In this document: piece after piece, positions 41,001-50,000 of the stretch
Numbering within the stretch: the stretch's first letter is position 1
How the letters are laid out: each line of letters opens with the position of its first letter
NCBI RefSeq assembly: GCF_026151205.1
Contig: NC_087074.1
Location: forward strand, 8,597,726 to 8,661,725
From: Bolinopsis microptera
Lineage: Eukaryota; Ctenophora; Tentaculata; Lobata; Bolinopsidae
DNA: 64,000 nucleotides
Direction of reading: 5' to 3'
Notes under the pieces: model-generated
Told to the model about the DNA's origin: nothing
The model's input: the letters and a program-made list of their open reading frames with translations, nothing else
Databases searched by the model: none
Program-made: the position numbers and the translations under genes

Positions 41001-44000
41001 TCAAACTGCACTTTTCGTTACGTTTGATTTTACCTGCTCTCTTTGCTGTTTTTGAACTGGTCAAGGACAAAATCCTGATTTACACTTGATCTTTTCAGTA
41101 ATAGTTGATTTTTCTGCAATCGGCTATATAAGGGGAGTGAGACCTTCATCAGCTCATTTCTCAAACTGCATTTTTCGTTACGTTTGATTTTCTGTGCTCT
41201 CGACAGAAATGAAGAGAAGATTTTCAGCAAAAAGCCAACATGGCAAACATCAAGTTGAAGAGTGTCCGGTATGTTTCAAGAGGATGAGGGCTGATAATCT
41301 AAAACATCATCTTCCGACACACAACAGCAAAGAAACCTGCAACAGCTGTAAAAAGTTGTTTCGCTCGGACAAATTAGCAAGGCATGAGCTTCTGTGTCGC
41401 TCTCAGATCGATGAATCTTTATGCAATCGCTTCTCTGGGATTCATGAACATCTGGACAATGATGAGCACTGTAGTTCAGTTTCGGGGTACTTTAAGTCCT
41501 TTGATCTCAGCATTGCGAAAAGTTCAGATTATGATACAATTCTTTTGGAGTCATGCTCTGCAGCTAAGCAAAAGATTATCCAAATTTTACAGTCACATCC
41601 TGTTAAAGCACAGCTAGTCATTTCCCTATCATTCCACAAGCATGTCAATGGAGAAGAGGGACAATCTGAAAAGGTTTTCAGGTCAATTTGTGAACCCTTG
41701 CTACTAGGAGACAATGTTGATGACTTTCTGTCACGTGCTAAGAGCTATATTCGGCATGGAATTGACACCTACGAACGATTGGGAAGTGGTTGGATTTTTG
41801 ACGAATTGCAATGGGCACATATCGAAATTGCAAAATACTCTCCACTTTCTGCTTCAGGCAACGTTTCCATTCCGGAGAAGCTAAGTAAAATGAGATCAGT
41901 TCTAAACATTAAGTCCTCAGACAATAAATGCTTCTTGTATTGCCTTTTGGCAAAGCTCTATCCTGCAACAGGCTCCAATATTGATAGACACACAAAGTAT
42001 CTGTCTCACATCGGGAAGATAAATATGGGTACGGTTCAATTCCCAGTAAAGATCAAAGATATAGCAAAAGTTGAGGAGTTGAATAAGGTCTCAATTTCTG
42101 TTTTCCAGTGGTGTGTTGAGGAAGAATGTGTTTTGCCGTTAAAACATGGCAGTGAAATTGGCGAACCAGTTGACCTACTCTACTTGGAAAATGAAGGATT
42201 TGCTCATTATTTACTGATCAAAGATTTTAACGCATTCATGAGACATCGCACTAAGCATCATCACACGATGTTTTACTGCCGAAAATGTATGCATGGTTTT
42301 GTATCTTCACAGAACCATGAGACTCACTACCAAAACTGTAAACAAGGAATTAATCAGTTAGTCAAGATGCCGGATCCAGGAGTCATTGAGTTTAAGGCAT
42401 TACATAAGCAAGACAAAAAACTGTTTACAGTTTACTTTGATTTTGAATGTCTAACTGTACCTTACAGTACCTGCAGTAAAAAAGATACCTCGAGTTACAC
42501 AGAGAAGTATCAAAAACATGTACCTTGCAGCTTTTGCATCGTTACTGTGTCAGAGTTTTCGGAATATAACTCGGAAGTGGTCACTTTTAGCCACGAAAAT
42601 CCAAATGTTGTGACTGAAGAATTCATATCACAGCTTTCTAACATACATGATAAAATGATGAAATGCTATGAAAAGAACCAACATCAATAGATATGACGCC
42701 CGAGGATGAAAAGAAGTTTAAGAGTGCAACAATCTGTCACATTTGTAACAGAAAATTGAACTGGGAATCTGAAAAAAATTACCCAGTTCGAGATCATGAC
42801 CACTTGCAGAAAAAGAATAACTTCAGAGGTGCAGCATGCAATTCCTGCAACATAAACTATTTCAACAGAACTAAAAAAGTTCCAGCATTTGCACATAACC
42901 TAAAAGGATATGATCTCAACCTCTTCCTACTAGATTTGACAAAACGAGTCGAGAGATTGGATGTAATCCCTGAGACACTTGAAAAGTTCAAAGCTGTTTT
43001 TACTGACAACTTTATTTTCTTGGACAGCTTTGCATTTCTTTCTACTTCCCTTGATAGATTGGCATCAAATATGAAAAAGTCAGGTGTCGAAAAGTTCAAG
43101 CAATTAAAAGAAGAGTTCCCAGAAAACTACGAACTTTTGTCAGAAAAAGGCGTATATTTCTATGACTATGCTTCATCTTTCTCAGTTTTCTCGGAGAAGA
43201 ACCTACCACCCAAGCAAGCGTTTTACAGTAAACTGAGGGAAGAAGACATCTCAGATGCTGACTACACTCGAGCTCAAGATGTCTACAAAACCATGAACTG
43301 TCAATCTTTGCTCGATTACATGGAGATTTATGTAAAAACAGATGCTCTCATATTATGTGATGTATTTGAGAGTTTTAGAAAACTTTGCTTGGACTACTAT
43401 GGCCTAGACTGTTGTCACTATATGAGTTTGCCAGGATTTTCTTGGGATGCGATGCTGAAGATGACAAATGTGAATATCGAGTACATGACTGACATTGACA
43501 TGTACACCTTCATTGAGAAGAATCTGCGAGGAGGAGTCACTACGGTTAACCATCGTCATTTCAAAGCCAACAACCCTTATTTGGACGACCATGACACAAC
43601 AAAGCCTACATCATTCATCCATTATGTGGATGCAAATAACCTTTATGGAAAGTCAATGTCGTACAAGTTGCCATATAAGAATTTTAGATGGCTAGACAGG
43701 GATGAAATAGATCTACTTGACACTTCCAAGATAGACCCAGAAGGGGAAACATGCTATATTTTGGAAATTGATCTGCACTATCCAGCGTTTCTTCATGACT
43801 ACCACAATGATTACCCCCTCGCTGTGGAGAGCAAAATGATTGAAGAACATCAATTATCACCCTTCAACAAAAAGTTTCTGGAACTACACAGTGAAAAGTT
43901 TAAGGCCTCACGCAAACTTGTTCCTGATTTGAAAGATAAGAAACATTTCGTATGCTCCCTGAAAACCCTCCAGTTATGCGTCAACAAAGGGCTTGAAGTT

Positions 44001-47000
44001 GAAAAGATTCATCGGGTTTTAGCCGCAGACCAAACAGATTTTGTGACTCCGTACATTGAATTCAACTCCACAAAAAGACAAAATGCACAATCGGATTTTG
44101 AGAAAGACTTCTTTAAGCTTGCCAATAACTCCATTTACGGAAAGTTTATTGAAAGTCTCAGAAATCGCACAAATGTTGAGATAGTGAAAGATCAAAAATC
44201 TGCAAAACGTCTTACTTCTAAACCACAGTTCATTGGTTTTCACATGCTGGATGACCAAACAACTGTTGTACAATCAGTAAAACGCAATTTAGTCCTGAAC
44301 AAACCCATAGCTTGTGGATTTATTGTATTGGAAAATGCGAAAAACATCATGGGGGAGTTCTGGTATGATGTTCTCAAACCAAAATATGGAAACGACATCA
44401 AACTTATCCTTAGTGATACCGACAGCTTCATCTATGGTGTTTTCACCAGGGATGGATATGAAGATTTGTACAGAATGCGGAACCTAATGGATTTGTCTGG
44501 CTATCTAAACGGTACACCGCTGGCAAGATTTCATGACCCTGCAAACAAAAAGGTTCCAGGGAAGTTCTCTGATGAAAAGCCGACTGAAATAATCAGCGAA
44601 GTTATTGCATTAAAGCCTAAAATGTACTCGGTCGTAACCAAAAAGCTGTTGTTCAAGTGTGAAAAAGCTCATGATTGCACATCATCTTGTTCCATCGGTC
44701 ATTCGGTGACTGCAAAAGGGATCGCTAAAACAGCCCAAAGAAAGATCCGCCACGAAGACTATAGAAGAGTTTTGAACACTCAATGCACTACAATAACAAA
44801 GTCTCAAACAATTCGCACTTTTGGCAATAAAATTTATAGTATTGTTGTGCAAAAGCGTGGACTATCAGGATTCGACGACAAAAAGTTTATATTAGACGAT
44901 GGAATCAGTACATTAAGTTATGGACATAAACAACTATTTAAAAATTGATTTTCTGATTTAGAACATTTGATTTGATTTGTTTTTTCATGTCTGATTACGG
45001 AAAAATGTAATGATTAATTCAAATATTTTTGATACTGACTTTTTGAATCTTGATAACATTACCAATTGTTGTAACAAATTTTCATTTGTCACATTTTTGA
45101 ATTTATGTGTCTTGATTGTATTCCAAATTACTTATAATCGCCTAATCAAATCAGTAGAACCATAAAAATCATGAATAAATTACAATAGAATTTGTAATAA
45201 TAAATTTTTTTTTAAATTTCAAAAACGATATGATACATAATGATATAAAAACTAAATAATGATGCCTTAAATGATATGCAATGATATCTGAAATGATACA
45301 TGATGATACATAATGATACATAATGATACATAATGATACATAATGATACATAATGATACATAATGATACATAATGATACATAATGATACATAATGATACA
45401 TAATGATACATAATGATACATAATGATACATAATGATACATAATGATACATAATTTTACACAATGATATCTAAAATGATACATAATGATACATAATGATA
45501 CATAATGATATCTAAAATGATACATAATGTAACATAATGATATCTAAAATGATACATAATGATTAATGATACATAATTATATCTAAAAATGATATCTTTA
45601 AAATGATATCTAAAATGATACACAATGATACATAATGATATCTAAAATGATACATAATGATACATAATGATACATAATGTTACATAATGATACATAATGA
45701 TACATAATGATATCTAAAATGATAATGATACATAATGATATCTAAAATGATACCCAATAATACTTAATGATATCTAAAATGATACCCAATAATACTTAAT
45801 GATATCTAAAATGATACATAATGATACATAATGTTATCTAAAATGGTACCCAATGTTATCTAAAATGATACCCAATGATATCTAAAATGATACATAATGA
45901 TACATAATGATATCTAAAATGATACATAATGATACATAATGATACATAATGATATCTAAAATGATACACAATGATACATAATGATATCTAAAATGATACA
46001 CAATGATACATAATGATATCTAAAATGATACATAATGATACACAATGATATCTAAAATGATACAAAATGATACAAAAATTATACATAATGATACATAATG
46101 ATATCTAAAATGATACATAATGATACATAATGATACATAATGATATCTAAAATGATATCTAAAATGATACATAATGATACATAATGATACATAATGATAT
46201 CTGAAATGATACATAATGATACATAATGATATCTAAAATGATATCTAAAATGATATCTAAAATGATATCTAAAATGATATCTAAAATGATACACAATGAT
46301 ACATAATGATATCTAAAATGATATAATGATAGCTGAAATGATATAATGATAACTAAAATGATACATATGATATATAATGATACTCTCCGTCTGACTAGTT
46401 GATGTAGAATTTGACTTTATTCCCCTTCTCCTGTCTGGTGCGTTCCCCACTGGGAAGTATTCCTACATGATGCAGCGTCAGCTGTATATTGCTTCATTAT
46501 ATGATTGCAAAAAGTTACATCTAAAAATTGAAATTTCCAAAATTGTGTATAAATACAATAGAATCAGCATCATTTCCACTTTGTGCCCCTAGCATACGCA
46601 TCAATTTTGCTGCTCTGACACTTTAATTGGAATCATCATGAGCAATTTCTGTGAATTATGCGATAAAACATTTGCTAGTTCACGCAGTCTAGCCAGTCAT
46701 CGATATAGCTTCCATCGTAAGAATGACATCTATGAGAATAAAAATGTGTCTGATGATGAGACCATTACAACAAACAACTCTGGAAACAAGAATGATCAGA
46801 AACACGAGATGAACTCCTTATCGAAGACAGGTAATTTAATTCAATAGATTCGAAGTTTTAAAAACAACATGAAAATCTGAAAATAATGTTACACTGTCAA
46901 GCTGTTTAATATTGTTTTTTACACCCTATGCAATCTTGCAATACAAAATTCAGGTGATAGTATGGACGATGAATATCCTACCGACACTGATGATAGCATG

Positions 47001-50000
47001 GATGAAGATAAAGATGATGATTCTACAAAGGATTACTCAAGTGACAATGAATCAATAAATGAAGACAATGACCTCAATGAAAGTACAGACGATGAAAGTT
47101 CCTCATATAGTAGCAATGATCATCCACGTGTAAAGCGCAGACGAAAATGACAAGACTTAAAGCTGGCTCTAATATGCTAACCAAGACTCTGCGGTCAATT
47201 GAGAAACATTTAAAGAACCAAGCCTGCCAAGAGGATGACTGCTTTGATCTTTTTTCAAGTTATGAATTGAAGACTGATTTTTTCGTGATGCTAGATAATT
47301 ACTTTCAAACACGTGGATTACAGTTGGATTCTATATTATCAAACAAAGAACAATTAATTTTCAATCTTGTACTAAAAACTGATAATCTCTTAATCCTTTG
47401 TAAACTTATAAATGAGAATATTCCCTTATTGAAATCAGTCGTTAAGAAATGTGACATGATCGTACAAAGTCTTAAGTACTGAAAATTGCTGACGATTGAC
47501 ATTGTATTTTTAAATGTGTATGATTTTTTAAGTTTCAAACGGTTTGTCTTATTTCTCATAAAGTTTATTTATGATATCTAAATAATATAATAATTTCACC
47601 GTTACACTGATAAAAATCTCCCCTACGGTAACCCTAAGTCACTGTGTGTAAGCGCTATACTAGCAGTAGGGGGGGGGGGGCTAGTCCTACCAGTCACAGA
47701 GTGAATATAACCAGCCGAAGCTATACCAAATCATAGCTTGGTAACTGATCGACTGGCTCTCGACCGGATTCGAACCTGGATCTTCTGCTTGGGAGGCAAT
47801 TGTGTTACCACTACACCACCCGGCCGACAAATTATTATTGATTATGTGACATTACCATATAAGGAAATTGGGTAAATGGTGCCTAACTTTTAGGTGATAC
47901 AGCGGGGCCATATTGTATACTACTCCTTGAAGCTGAAATAAATCTATTAAACCTGTTTAAATGAATCTTTCCATGTCCAAACGCTAGTCGCACCTCCATT
48001 CTTATTGAACTTTTCCAACTCTCCTTCACTGATGGAATCAATTATCATCATTATTGCATCTTAGCATCTTCAGAGACCGGCTTTAATTATATGCAAGTCT
48101 ACCATGAAGATAGAAATATAACATGAATATTAGGAAAAAGTGTTAACTTACTCCCACATTTCGATCTGTTCGACAGTGGTACCTGACCCCAAGATCGTCA
48201 GAGTATAGTTCCCCAAGTATGGGATATCACCACCGGAAACTAAATCATGAATACTGAATTTAGGATGAAAGTCCTGGTCATATTGTAGCCGTATAATCTC
48301 ACTCGTTGTACTGACAAGGAGGTTTGGTGTGTCCACTTGGCTCAAGGAAACTTTCTGATCTAGAAAAGGGTGGTTGACGTTGAAATGTTTAAAAATAATT
48401 AAATTAGATTCAAGGGTAATTATTTTTAGACAAAAAATATGAAATGAACTGAAGCGTAGACTCACATGGTTTACAACCGAGCATTATATGGAACGGAGCC
48501 AACGTACAGGCCTGACTGGGAAACACCGCTATACTCACAGGCACTATCTTTTCACCTGCATTCCGAATAGTTTCAAATTGTTATTTTAAAATAAAAATTT
48601 GGACATATAATCTGTTCTTTATCGTACCATATGCCTTCGTATAAATCATGCGAATATTCATTTCAACTTGGACAGACCACAAGTAAATTGTAAAATATAG
48701 GTTGGGCCAGGATTGACCGCGCAACGTAAGCACAGCAAAGCATGACAAAGCAACTCCATACACTACAACCGTTTTGAAGAATACAATATGCCAGCGTTAC
48801 TCCTGAGTCCTGCAGAATGCAGGCGGCAGGCCCAATATTGAGAATAAATTCGCTGTCAAACCTGGCTCGGCTCTATTAGCTTTCCCAATATCCGTGATAT
48901 GAATGGTATACAAGACTTTCAAGGTACGATAATCAACTTCCTTGTCGGAGCTGATTTCCAGAAAGGTTCCATTCCAGACATTCAAGCTAACGTGCGACTC
49001 TGCAATCAAATAGTCTGAAACAAATATCTTGATTTTACTCAAAGTGATAGCCATTTAAAATTCTAAAAAACTGTAAATCAAAATCATGATGAAAGTTATT
49101 CTAATTATGAATCACCAATTGTCAGATGATTAAACTCATAAAGTTGTTTTAAACAGACTCAAATATCGGAGCTCTACCTAAATCAGAGATGTTTGGAGAT
49201 GACAAGGAAAATGTGAACTCCAAGTTGTAAGATTCGCCATTCTGAAGGTAGACCTTTTCAGGGATCATGTTATGAACCAGCACCTCCTGAAAAAGCAATA
49301 ATATGTAATATTGTACGTCTTATAATCATAATGTTTTAGATACGGCGATGGATAAATTGTTGAAGCTTTCCACGTCATGTGAATGGAATTATACCAAAAC
49401 TTTACATGGAGATTAGAGCTATTTATATATCATGATTATAATAATTTGTAGTACATTTGAAACGTATATCAATAATAATTGTAAGCCCTAGCATAGTATT
49501 AGTCATTGGCGAAAATGGACGTGGTCCCTGAACAGAGAACACCTGGTACGCGTACAATGTACCCGGTGGCCGGTACGTACGGGAGGCGAGAGTGTCGTTC
49601 AGTGACCAATGACCAAAATGGACGTTTTCGGGAACATTTTAGGACACGTGGTCCTAAATGGTGATCGTTTTTCTCAAAAAATTAAAAATGAGTGTTACTG
49701 CAGTAGCATTAGATGGCAGTTCACTATGTCAGCAGCTCCTAAAAATTAAAGGTCCAAGCGATAACACTGTATCAGGCACGTAGCCAGGATTTTTCTTTGG
49801 GTGGGGCTGTCGGCGAGCGAAGCGAGCAAGCTGTGGCAGGGGTCTGACGGCTGCAGGGGTCTGGCATTAAAGAAATTTGTAGGACAGCAATAAACTGGGA
49901 TTGAAAAGAATCAAGTACTCACGTAAATTTGGTAACTTCACAACAGCAATCTGCATTCTCCAATCAGACTTTAAGACTTACTCAAGCCTCATCGTCTTAA

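Larger units (their letters stand above)
39188..47924. mobile_element. Polinton/Maverick-like DNA transposon, 8,737 bp, polymerase-only
   Basis: The element begins AGTAGTATACAATATGG and ends with its exact inverse. It is flanked by the 6-bp direct repeat CCTTGA (39182-39187 and 47925-47930). Long TIRs, 5'-AG ends, a 6-bp target duplication and a protein-primed PolB are Polinton hallmarks. Full Polintons are about 15-20 kb with integrase, ATPase, protease and capsid genes; none is recognisable here. Integration would therefore need a helper, or an unrecognised enzyme. It sits in a CatSper intron that would otherwise be about 125 bp, with the polymerase antisense to the host gene. Near-identical TIRs suggest a recent insertion or TIR homogenisation by replication. 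Confidence 0.9.

Noticed and set aside
40635-41230. Three similar minus-strand open frames (66-91 codons)
   Set aside because: Created by the tandem promoter repeats, so they repeat for that reason rather than as a gene family.
45296-45450. CRISPR-like regular repeats
   Set aside because: Uninterrupted 10-bp satellite without spacers in an animal genome.
45169-46294. Minus-strand frames of repeated MYHYVSLCII
   Set aside because: Translation of the 10-bp satellite; stop-free only because of the repeat.
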